A DNA stretch of 8,222 nucleotides from Planktothrix sp. UBA8402. Its GTDB lineage: Bacteria; Cyanobacteriota; Cyanobacteriia; Cyanobacteriales; Microcoleaceae. The translations under genes were made by a program, and so were the position numbers. The first letter of the stretch is position 1; each line of letters starts with the position of its first letter. The stretch covers positions 198 to 8,419 of the forward strand of contig DMPJ01000135.1 of assembly GCA_003456035.1 (NCBI GenBank), written 5' to 3'. Below are positions 1-6,390 of this stretch, one piece after another. Below the pieces are notes generated by a model. The model did no database searches. It was not told the DNA's origin and saw only the letters and a program-made list of their open reading frames with translations.

Positions 1-958
1 TCGCCATTGCTTCCATTAACACCACTGGCAATCCTTCGGCAAAACTGGGTAAGACAAAAACTTGTGCGGCTAAAATCTGTTGTTGGACTTGAGTATTGGT
101 TGCCCAACCTGTAATTTCAATATAATTTTTTAACCCTAGGGTATTAATTAATTGTTCAATTTCATTTCTGAGGGGGCCGTCACCGACAAATATTAATTTA
201 AACTCAAACCCTGCCGACACAAGTTTACTCACGGCTTCAACTAATATTAAATGACCTTTTTGTTCACTTAAACGACCGACACAAACTAAGCGACGTTCTG
301 AGGGTAAAGGCACAAAATTATGATCCAAAAACATCGGATCAACCCCACAATGAATAATATGAATTTTTGACCAATCTTGATAATTACACCAGCGTTGAGT
401 CTGACTTTTGCCAAAGGAACTAATTGCTACGACAAATTTAGCGCGTTTGATTTTTTCGGGTAGTGCGATCGCAACGGGTTTATCAAATTCCTCTGGCCCA
501 TGTATGGTAAAACTATAGGGTGGCCCCCCTAATTCCTGACAGAATAGGGCAACGGTGGCAGAATTAGTGCCAAAATGAGCATGAAGATGTTCTATGTTGG
601 CTTCAGATAACCAATGTAATAAAACACAAGCCTCAGCTAGATAGACATAGTGAAGGATAACACCCCGTTCTGAACCCCAACCCAATTTCAAAGCCAGCCA
701 GACCGCACGCCCTAAAGCCACTGGATGAGTAAATAAAACTCTTAACAAATGCCAGAGTAAACCCCAAATTCCGACTCGGAGAATAAACTGAGTTTTCTGA
801 TATTCGAGTTGATCAGCCTCATCCACCAATTCCGATTCTAAAGACCGAATAGAGAAACGAATTATCTCTACTCCTTGAGCTTCAAGGGCCTTGATTTCAC
901 GGCGAATAAAACTGTGACTGACTTTGGGATATTGATTAACTAGATAAGCTACTTTCAT
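1..958 (-). CDS. Glycosyltransferase family 4, 3' end missing
   Basis: Reading from the ATG at 958 towards base 1 gives 319 codons without a stop, so the C-terminus lies outside the window. The protein starts MKVAYLVNQYPKVSHSFIRR, the usual start of WcaL-like GT4 enzymes. Seen in order: an N-terminal GT-B Rossmann half with HAHFG at residues 126-130 and HGPEEFD at 153-159; the C-terminal half begins near GRLSEQKG (228-235), continues through VGDGPL (258-263), and has the family E-x7-E nucleotide-sugar motif at E308 and E316 (FAEGLPVVLMEA). There is no signal peptide, so it should be cytoplasmic or membrane-associated, adding a sugar to a lipid-linked glycan with retention of configuration. 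Donor and acceptor cannot be told from sequence. It begins 25 bp after the GT2 stop with no clear Shine-Dalgarno, suggesting one transcript. The usual family length of about 400 residues means roughly 80-100 are missing. Confidence 0.93.
   Translation of the reverse strand, partial: MKVAYLVNQYPKVSHSFIRREIKALEAQGVEIIRFSIRSLESELVDEADQLEYQKTQFILRVGIWGLLWHLLRVLFTHPVALGRAVWLALKLGWGSERGVILHYVYLAEACVLLHWLSEANIEHLHAHFGTNSATVALFCQELGGPPYSFTIHGPEEFDKPVAIALPEKIKRAKFVVAISSFGKSQTQRWCNYQDWSKIHIIHCGVDPMFLDHNFVPLPSERRLVCVGRLSEQKGHLILVEAVSKLVSAGFEFKLIFVGDGPLRNEIEQLINTLGLKNYIEITGWATNTQVQQQILAAQVFVLPSFAEGLPVVLMEAMA
465..472. repeat. HIP1 octamer GCGATCGC (four sites in the window)
   Basis: The octamer is at 465-472 (GT4 gene), 6815-6822 and 7499-7506 (argJ), and 7882-7889 (HepT-like remnant). 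It is the highly iterated palindrome typical of cyanobacterial genomes, and its presence in the remnant suggests that gene was also of cyanobacterial origin. None occurs in the wza-wzc operon. Confidence 0.95.
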
Positions 959-983
959 GCCGTTGGATAGGGTCTAAGGCTGG

Positions 984-2180
984 TTAGGGTACAATTGTAT
1001 CTCGTTCGGTTCTGACCCATTCCTGTTGAGGTTTTTTAAAGAAGCCAAAATACATTGGCAATTTCCAGAGAATATAAAGGGGAATACTCAACAGAGTTTT
1101 CAGAGATATGGTAGAACGACCAAAATGAGCATGGGTGATCAGAATTGCCGTTAATAACATTATTCCTTCAACAGCCAAGAATTGCAAGGGGAAAACAGAG
1201 AGATTGCATACAGCTATTAATATACTAGGAACTAAGGCTGCGGCCCATAATATTACCAAAAAGGCTAAAGGAGGAACACAGAGGTCTAAAGCCAGGGCGA
1301 GTAAATCCAAGCGCTTGAGACGAATAGAAGCGGAAACCAGGCGAGGAACTTGCGTGTATAAAGTTTTTAAGTGTCCATGTTCCCAACGAGTTCTTTGGGT
1401 TTTAGCTGCTTTTTCTTGGGTGGGCAAAACACCAATAACTTTAGCATCTTGGCAAAATATTGGGGGATCTCCTAATAGAGCTAAATCAATACCAAGCTGC
1501 ATATCTTCAACTAAATTAGCGTTTGCTAGGGAAACTTTAAGAATTATTGACCAAGGAAAAGCCATTCCCGTTCCGGTTAGAATACAGGGACATCCTAATT
1601 GAGATGATCCTAGAGGACGAATATAATTTTTAACTAAAAATGCAAAGGCAGAAATTGAATCTTTGGGAGTAGGATTTTGGGGAGTTTCCATTAAATAAGT
1701 CGATTGCACAGGTCGCTGTTTGATGATTGCCTGTTGAGTAATCTTAGAGATAGTATCCGGTTCAACGTGACAATCAGCATCAATTACTACGACTACATCC
1801 GGTGGGTTTTCAGCTAAAAACTTCAAACCATAATCCAAGGCGTAGCCTTTACCACGATTTACTAAATCATGGCGTTCTAAAACCGTTGTTCCTAATTGAC
1901 GGGAAATGGTTGCGGTTTCATCGGTGCAGTTATCTGCAATGACTACAACACTTTTATTATCATCAACTTGGGATAAGATGGTATTTAAAGTGGTTTCAAT
2001 TCCTAATGCTTCGTTATGGGCGGGAATTAAAACAGATATCCTAGGATTAACTACCGCATAATTCTGATTTGATGAAGGCTTTTGAACCAATGCCGCCAGA
2101 CATTCGATCAAAAAAACTGAAATCGGGATGGCTAGAGCCAGGGCAATCAGCGTTAATCCTATAATAATTAGTGTAATCAT
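984..2180 (-). CDS. Membrane glycosyltransferase family 2 (COG1215-like)
   Basis: A 398-residue processive-type GT2. Residues 1-32 form an N-terminal membrane helix. The GT-A catalytic domain spans about 46-275, with PAHNE (53-57), ADNCTDET (82-89), the metal/UDP-binding DAD (134-136), the VED catalytic-base region (224-226) and QRTRW (262-266), the Q-x-x-R-W signature of cellulose, hyaluronan and PNAG synthase-like enzymes. Hydrophobic segments at about 292-322, 330-350 and 360-380 anchor the C-terminus, which ends in the soluble tail KKPQQEWVRTERD. No PilZ domain follows. It should polymerise or transfer a sugar at the cytoplasmic face of the inner membrane; the product is unknown. It is the first gene of the minus-strand pair, divergent from the wza-like exporter, which places it in an exopolysaccharide locus. 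Only a weak GACCTCT element precedes the ATG, so translation initiation may not depend on a strong Shine-Dalgarno. Confidence 0.93.
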   Translation of the reverse strand: MITLIIIGLTLIALALAIPISVFLIECLAALVQKPSSNQNYAVVNPRISVLIPAHNEALGIETTLNTILSQVDDNKSVVVIADNCTDETATISRQLGTTVLERHDLVNRGKGYALDYGLKFLAENPPDVVVVIDADCHVEPDTISKITQQAIIKQRPVQSTYLMETPQNPTPKDSISAFAFLVKNYIRPLGSSQLGCPCILTGTGMAFPWSIILKVSLANANLVEDMQLGIDLALLGDPPIFCQDAKVIGVLPTQEKAAKTQRTRWEHGHLKTLYTQVPRLVSASIRLKRLDLLALALDLCVPPLAFLVILWAAALVPSILIAVCNLSVFPLQFLAVEGIMLLTAILITHAHFGRSTISLKTLLSIPLYILWKLPMYFGFFKKPQQEWVRTERDTIVP

Positions 2181-2250
2181 AGAGGTCGATGATGATTGAA
2201 TAGATTTGAAAGTTTATCACATCCCCTCCAAAGTGGAGGTTAGGAGATAA
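2181..2250. promoter_or_regulatory. Divergent spacer between the GT pair and the export operon
   Basis: These 70 bp must hold both promoters if the two operons start here. It is AT-rich in the half next to the GT2 gene. I could not find a well-spaced -35/-10 pair in either direction, so no promoter is called. The half next to the exporter gene contains a short hairpin and a good ribosome-binding site, listed separately. Confidence 0.5.
2225..2246 (+). promoter_or_regulatory. Hairpin plus ribosome-binding site of the wza-like gene
   Basis: CCTCCA (2225-2230), loop AAG, TGGAGG (2234-2239) is a perfect 6-bp stem. It is followed at once by the Shine-Dalgarno AGGAG (2242-2246), 4 nt before the ATG at 2251. 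The strong AGGAG supports 2251 as a genuine start. The stem's own GGAGG and CCTCC could compete for the ribosome or pair with the Shine-Dalgarno; that role is inference. Confidence 0.55.
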
Positions 2251-3855
2251 ATGTTACATCTTGACAAGAAATTTACAGAATTTTTACAAATTTTGGGAAT
2301 AAGGAGAGTTATTCTATTTTCTGGATCTTTATCATTGAATTTAAGTAACTTTTGTTTTGAATTAGCACCCAATAATTATATGCTTATTCGCTGTGTTAGT
2401 TATTCCCTGACCCACCTAATTTTGGTCTTAGGAGTTCCGCTCATCTCCATCAACCCCGTTAAAGCCGAAACTACTCCACTAATTAATCCTCTGCCACCAA
2501 AACGGCAACCAGTGACAGAAAATCGGGTTCGGGATTTTCCATATCTTTTAGGAGTAGGGGATAGAATTAGAGTGGATGTTTTTGGTATAGAAAGATATGG
2601 TGGCGAGCAATCGGTTCTCACGGATGGAACGATTAGTCTGCAAGGAGTTGGGCCTGTAACCGTTGTGGGTTTGACTCTTATGGAAACTCAAAAATTGATC
2701 ACTCGACTCTATTCGACTTTACTCCGAAAACCGATTGTTACCGTTAATTTAGTCACAGCGCGTCCTGTACAGATTGCCATTGCGGGTGAAGTCTATCGTC
2801 CCGGTTCCTATAGTCTATCGGGAAGTCAACAATTTTCCCGACTCACCCAAGCTATTGCCATCGCTGGGGGTATTACTCAAGCTGCTAATTTAACCTTAGT
2901 CCAACTACGACAGGCTGACCCCAAACAACCTGTCATTACCCTAAATTTAGAGGAGTTGTTGGAGAAGGGAGATTTAAATCAAGATCCAATTCTAAGGGAT
3001 GGAGACAGCATTTTTATTCCCACGACCATCGCTTTTGACCCCGAACAAGTGCGTCAAATTGCATTTTCTAGTTTAGCCGCACCTCCAAACCAATCAATTC
3101 AGGTGGTGATTGTTGGGGCTGTTTCTCGTCCGGGAGCTTATTCCCTGACTCAAGAAGGGGCTGGAAGTAGTACCACTTCTGGAAACATACCAACAGCAGT
3201 AAAAATAAATTTACCAACGGTCACCCGGGCGTTGCAAACGGCTGGAGGGATTACAAATGTAGCCGATATTCGCAATATTGAAATCCAACGCATCACCAGA
3301 ACCGGGGTGCAAACCACAAAAATTAATCTTTGGAAACTATTACAATCGGGAGATATCAACCAAGATATATTTTTACAACAAGGAGATACTGTGATTGTCC
3401 CCACCGCCACTGATATTGCTTCTGCCGATTTACAACAAATAGCTTCCGCCAGCTTTTCACCAGCAACTATTACAGTGAATGTGGTCGGGGAAGTAAAAAG
3501 TCCCGGCTTGATTTCAATTCCCCCTAATCGTCCTTTGAATCAAGCATTATTATCGGCGGGAGGATTTGATAATACTCGAGCCAATAAGAGTTCCGTTGAA
3601 CTAATTCGTTTGAATCCAAATGGTTCAGTGACTCGAAGAAGAATTGATGTAGATTTTACCTTGGGGAATGCCCAGGAAAATAATCCTGTATTACATGATA
3701 ATGATGTAATTATCGTGCGTCGTTCTTTGATTACTAGATTGGGTGATGGCGGTTCTTCATTATTACAGCCTGTGCAGAATTTCTTTACGTTTTACAGGTT
3801 CCTTGAAGTTTTAATACCAACTACTAATTCAAGTTCTAAGTCAAGTTCTAAGTAA
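2251..3855 (+). CDS. wza: Polysaccharide export protein, Wza/OPX type, three SLBB domains
   Basis: Outer-membrane polysaccharide exporter that forms the exit channel for capsule or exopolysaccharide in Wzy- or synthase-dependent export. The symbol is by family resemblance. Residues 98-170 are a Poly_export domain (YLLGVGDRIRVDVFG, then VLTDGTISLQGVGPV). SLBB domains follow at about 173-258 (IAIAGEVYRPGSYSL), 283-385 (VVIVGAVSRPGAYSL) and 406-490 (VNVVGEVKSPGLISI), each ending in a GD/ND-x-I-x-(I/V)-(P/R) strand. A C-terminal stretch (502-521, LLQPVQNFFTFYRFLEVL) could be the membrane helix. The signal peptide is unusual: the best one starts at internal Met44 and ends VKA|ET (70-72), whereas the ATG at 2251 has the good AGGAG site. 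No lipobox cysteine is present, unlike E. coli Wza. It ends in a serine/lysine tail made of a 12-bp duplication. The wzc-like gene follows after 171 bp. Confidence 0.92.
   Translation: MLHLDKKFTEFLQILGIRRVILFSGSLSLNLSNFCFELAPNNYMLIRCVSYSLTHLILVLGVPLISINPVKAETTPLINPLPPKRQPVTENRVRDFPYLLGVGDRIRVDVFGIERYGGEQSVLTDGTISLQGVGPVTVVGLTLMETQKLITRLYSTLLRKPIVTVNLVTARPVQIAIAGEVYRPGSYSLSGSQQFSRLTQAIAIAGGITQAANLTLVQLRQADPKQPVITLNLEELLEKGDLNQDPILRDGDSIFIPTTIAFDPEQVRQIAFSSLAAPPNQSIQVVIVGAVSRPGAYSLTQEGAGSSTTSGNIPTAVKINLPTVTRALQTAGGITNVADIRNIEIQRITRTGVQTTKINLWKLLQSGDINQDIFLQQGDTVIVPTATDIASADLQQIASASFSPATITVNVVGEVKSPGLISIPPNRPLNQALLSAGGFDNTRANKSSVELIRLNPNGSVTRRRIDVDFTLGNAQENNPVLHDNDVIIVRRSLITRLGDGGSSLLQPVQNFFTFYRFLEVLIPTTNSSSKSSSK
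3829..3852 (+). repeat. 12-bp perfect tandem duplication at the 3' end of the wza-like gene
   Basis: tcaagttctaag occurs twice in a row, in frame, just before the TAA at 3853-3855, encoding SSSK-SSSK. It adds a short polar tail without changing the frame, as replication slippage would. Confidence 0.9.
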
Positions 3856-3860
3856 AAACT

Positions 3861-3887
3861 CGTAGTCAGCCCTTCAGGGCTTCTGAC
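3861..3887 (-). repeat. Palindromic repeat, copy 1 (inverted, variant)
   Basis: The reverse complement reads aagccctgaagggct, then gactacg, matching copies 2 and 3 except for one base (tgactac against ttactac). The core folds as AGCCC-TTCA-GGGCT, with an outer GTCAG/CTGAC pair (3865-3869 with 3883-3887). It sits 5 bp after the exporter stop codon. No T-run follows, so it is not a good intrinsic terminator; it could stabilise or process the mRNA. Confidence 0.8.
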
Positions 3888-3997
3888 AATTTCTACTTAT
3901 TACTAAGGTTTGATCCAGTGATTATTCTTGGTTAAACTGTTTCAGTTATGTCTGATAATTTCAGAGGTTTATAAGAAAGCCCTGAAGGGCTTACTAC
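3862..3997. repeat. Possible 136-bp inverted-repeat element in the wza-wzc spacer
   Basis: The spacer starts with GTAGTCAGCCCTTCAGGGCT and ends with the near-complement in copy 2, giving imperfect terminal inverted repeats of about 23 bp with one mismatch and one extra base. This resembles a small MITE-like element, but no target-site duplication is apparent and the same palindrome occurs alone at 8043. Two independent REP-like repeats in opposite orientation are equally possible. Confidence 0.35.
3977..3997 (+). repeat. Palindromic repeat, copy 2
   Basis: aagccctgaagggctt followed by actac. The core is a 7-bp palindrome with a 2-nt centre. It is identical over 21 bp to the copy at 8043-8063, and the similarity continues into a following tttta after one variable base. 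It lies 29 bp upstream of the wzc-like start codon. Confidence 0.85.
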
Positions 3998-4026
3998 ATT
4001 TTATATAAGAGGGGTATTAAATCACT

Positions 4027-6345
4027 ATGCAGCAAGAAATAGCCGTTTCGGAAGATCAACAACCAATAACGGAAGCAAAAACTAAAAGTCCTGGTATTCG
4101 GCCCTTGTTACGGACGTTAAAACGCAAGGTGTTTTTGATTATTGGAGTAGCAGGAATTACAACTATATCGGGGTTACCTTTGACAAAATCAAATGTGCTT
4201 CCAGTTTATCAAGGAAACTTTCAACTGTTAGTTGAACCGATAACAGGTGAACAAAAACTATCTGATCCTTTAACCCTTACTCGTTCCGATGGACAACCCA
4301 GCGATAAACTTTTTCTTTTAGATTACCCGACTCAAATACTGATTTTAACCAGTCCTGAAGTTTTAAATACAATTGCCAAACAAGTTCAAACTCGCTATCC
4401 TAAAGTAACGGCATCAACTCTGAAAGATAAGTTAGTATTGGCCCGGGTAGCCAAAAGTTCAAGTCGCAATGATCAAACTAAAATTCTTGAGGTTTCTTAT
4501 AGCGGAGAAGACAGGAAGCAAATTTTATTTGTTTTAGAAAAAACCAAAGAAAAATACTTAAAATATAGTTTAGATGAGCGCAAATCTCGGATTAGTCAAG
4601 GGGTAAAATTTATTGATGAACAATTACCTTTATTGCAAACACGAGTTGATGAATATCGAGGCAGACTTGAAAAAATTCAACGGCAGTATGAATTATTAGA
4701 ACCGACCCAAGGTGGTCAGGCTTTATATGAACAAATTCGGAATTTACAAGCTCAGAGTCAGGAAACCGAAAGACTACTGCAAGAACAGAAAGTTTTATAT
4801 CAACATCTCCAAGAGCAATTATCACTAAATCCCGAGGAAGCTGTCGCGGCTTCAGCTTTAAGTGAAAGTCCATTTCGCAAACAAATATTAGATAATTTGA
4901 TGAAGGTTGAAACTGAAATTGCAATTCAGTCAGCAACCTTTAATGATAATAGTCCAGAACTTCAACAATTAAAAGAACAACAGGCTAATTTATTACAGTT
5001 ATTAGAAGTAGAAAATAAAAAAATTCTCGGACAAAAAACTGCACAACTCGAAAATAATTCTTCAGTGATGGCTTTTCAAACATCTATTCGTCAAAGGTTG
5101 ATTTCACAACTGGTTGACACTGATGGTCTAATGAAATCTTTAGAAGTTAAGTTGCAAGGGTTAAATAATGCACTGAATACTTTAACTCAACAAGCCCAAA
5201 TATTTCCGGGTGTAGTTCGTCAATATACTGAAATTCAACAACAACTTGATTTAACTAATAAACGATTTAATTTATTTTTAGACGAGCGAGAAAAATTACG
5301 CATTGAAGGGGCTCAAAATAATGTCCCCTGGGAAGTAATTTCTAAACCTAGTATTATCTTGAATGCAAAAGGAAAACCAGTTTCTTCTGAAGCTGAAGGC
5401 CCGAAAAAGAAGATCCTAATGGTTTTTGTAGCGGGTCTAGGTTTGGGAATTCTGTTATCAATTGGATTAGAAAAATTTCGGAATATTTTTTATACCATTG
5501 ATGATCTAAAAGAGATCATTCAAGTGCCAATTTTAGGAGATATTCCTCGGCACAATAATTTTTCCGTTTCTGTTGACCTAAGAAGTCCAAAACTAGCAAA
5601 ATCAAACCGTCGGATATTTAAAAAAATAGCTCAATTCTTGAGTGCTTTTGATGAAGTTTATGCTAATATTAGATTCTTATATTCTGATTCTTTAATTCGT
5701 TCTATTGCCATTTGTTCAGCCGAATCCAAAGATGGAAAATCAACAATTGCTTTACATTTAGCCCAAACAATTGCTAATATGGGACAGCGTGTATTATTAG
5801 TGGATGCTAACTTACATTATCCCCAACTTCATACAGTTTTAGGTCTATCAAATCAGAAAGGTCTCAGTGATTTATTAACCCAAAATATAACACCGAGTGC
5901 TGTAATTCAAAAGACGCCTTTGGCAGAAAGTCTATTTGTTTTAACGGCGGGAGTAGCTTATGCTAATAGTTTTAAATTATTGGGTTCAGAACACATGCAC
6001 AAATTGGTTGAGACACTTCAAGATAGTTATGATTTAGTCATTTATGATACCCCAGAATTACATCAATATACAGATACTATATTTTTGGCAGAATACTTAG
6101 ATGGTTTAATTTTAGTGGCTACTGTCCATAAGACTCATAAAACAGTTTTTAAAGAAGTCTTAGCTCAACTCAATACCTATCGAATGCCTTGTATTGGCGT
6201 AATTATTAATCATATTCAGCTTAATTCTGACCTCACCTATCCCTTTTACTTAACACCATCTTTAGTTAACCTAGAACCAGAATATGAACAGGAAGTAGAA
6301 AACAACAAAATAGAAAACAGAAGATCAGTAATCAGTAAAAAGTAA
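4027..6345 (+). CDS. wzc: Polysaccharide co-polymerase / BY-kinase-like protein (Wzc/GumC type)
   Basis: Inner-membrane protein controlling chain length and export with the Wza-like channel. 772 residues: a Wzz-type N-terminus with first membrane helix at about 34-52; a long periplasmic Gln/Leu/Glu-rich coiled-coil region (about 185-265 and 310-425); a GNVR-like stretch (394-460); second membrane helix 463-481; the PILGDIPR linker (501-508); and a P-loop ATPase domain (about 555-735). Walker A is SAESKDGKST (564-573, Lys571). Walker A' is LLVDANLH, with Asn595 where most BY-kinases have a second Asp. Walker B is LVIYDTP (670-676, Asp674). The oligomerisation E-x2-R-x2-R motif expected near 539-549 is not preserved, and only Tyr738, Tyr741 and Tyr753 lie in the tail. 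ATP binding is likely; tyrosine kinase activity is uncertain. A GAGGGG lies 12 nt before the ATG, a distant ribosome site. The last residues (SVISKK) come from repeat sequence. Confidence 0.92.
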   Translation: MQQEIAVSEDQQPITEAKTKSPGIRPLLRTLKRKVFLIIGVAGITTISGLPLTKSNVLPVYQGNFQLLVEPITGEQKLSDPLTLTRSDGQPSDKLFLLDYPTQILILTSPEVLNTIAKQVQTRYPKVTASTLKDKLVLARVAKSSSRNDQTKILEVSYSGEDRKQILFVLEKTKEKYLKYSLDERKSRISQGVKFIDEQLPLLQTRVDEYRGRLEKIQRQYELLEPTQGGQALYEQIRNLQAQSQETERLLQEQKVLYQHLQEQLSLNPEEAVAASALSESPFRKQILDNLMKVETEIAIQSATFNDNSPELQQLKEQQANLLQLLEVENKKILGQKTAQLENNSSVMAFQTSIRQRLISQLVDTDGLMKSLEVKLQGLNNALNTLTQQAQIFPGVVRQYTEIQQQLDLTNKRFNLFLDEREKLRIEGAQNNVPWEVISKPSIILNAKGKPVSSEAEGPKKKILMVFVAGLGLGILLSIGLEKFRNIFYTIDDLKEIIQVPILGDIPRHNNFSVSVDLRSPKLAKSNRRIFKKIAQFLSAFDEVYANIRFLYSDSLIRSIAICSAESKDGKSTIALHLAQTIANMGQRVLLVDANLHYPQLHTVLGLSNQKGLSDLLTQNITPSAVIQKTPLAESLFVLTAGVAYANSFKLLGSEHMHKLVETLQDSYDLVIYDTPELHQYTDTIFLAEYLDGLILVATVHKTHKTVFKEVLAQLNTYRMPCIGVIINHIQLNSDLTYPFYLTPSLVNLEPEYEQEVENNKIENRRSVISKK

Positions 6346-6350
6346 TCAGT
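6327..6350 (+). repeat. Direct repeat agtaatcagt at the 3' end of wzc
   Basis: agtaatcagt occurs at 6327-6336 and 6341-6350, and in inverted form (actgattact) at 6379-6388. The first copy encodes SVIS of the Wzc tail and the second contains its stop codon (6343-6345). Confidence 0.85.
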
Positions 6351-6388
6351 GTAGAGACTAGCCATGCAACGTCTCTACACTGATTACT
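6337..6388 (-). terminator. argJ: Intrinsic terminator of argJ between convergent genes
   Basis: Arms 6341-6358 (AGTAATCAGTGTAGAGAC) and 6371-6388 are perfect 18-bp complements around a 12-nt loop (tagccatgcaac). Read on the minus strand, the hairpin starts 2 nt after the argJ stop and is followed by TTTTT (6341-6337), a standard Rho-independent layout. On the plus strand there is no T-run, so it should terminate wzc poorly, although the left arm contains the wzc stop. The inner part (gtagagac ... catgcaac gtctctac) resembles a degenerate copy of a palindrome I recall as widespread in cyanobacterial spacers. Confidence 0.82.
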
Positions 6389-6390
6389 GA

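Noticed and set aside
1135..1602. 155-codon open frame on the plus strand
   Set aside because: Lies wholly antisense to the well-supported GT2 gene, with a Lys/Arg-rich translation and no recognisable domain; a shadow frame.
3861..3887. Intrinsic terminator directly after the wza-like gene
   Set aside because: The hairpin is real, but no T-run follows and the same sequence recurs as a dispersed repeat, so it is annotated as a repeat.
3998..4014. TATATA-rich stretch as a separate promoter for wzc
   Set aside because: A -10 at 4002-4007 would start transcription at about 4014, inside the putative ribosome site, and no -35 hexamer is evident because the palindrome occupies that position.
4610..4936. 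108-codon open frame on the minus strand inside wzc
   Set aside because: Antisense to the coiled-coil region of wzc; composition mirrors the Gln/Leu-rich coding strand and no ribosome site or family match is seen.
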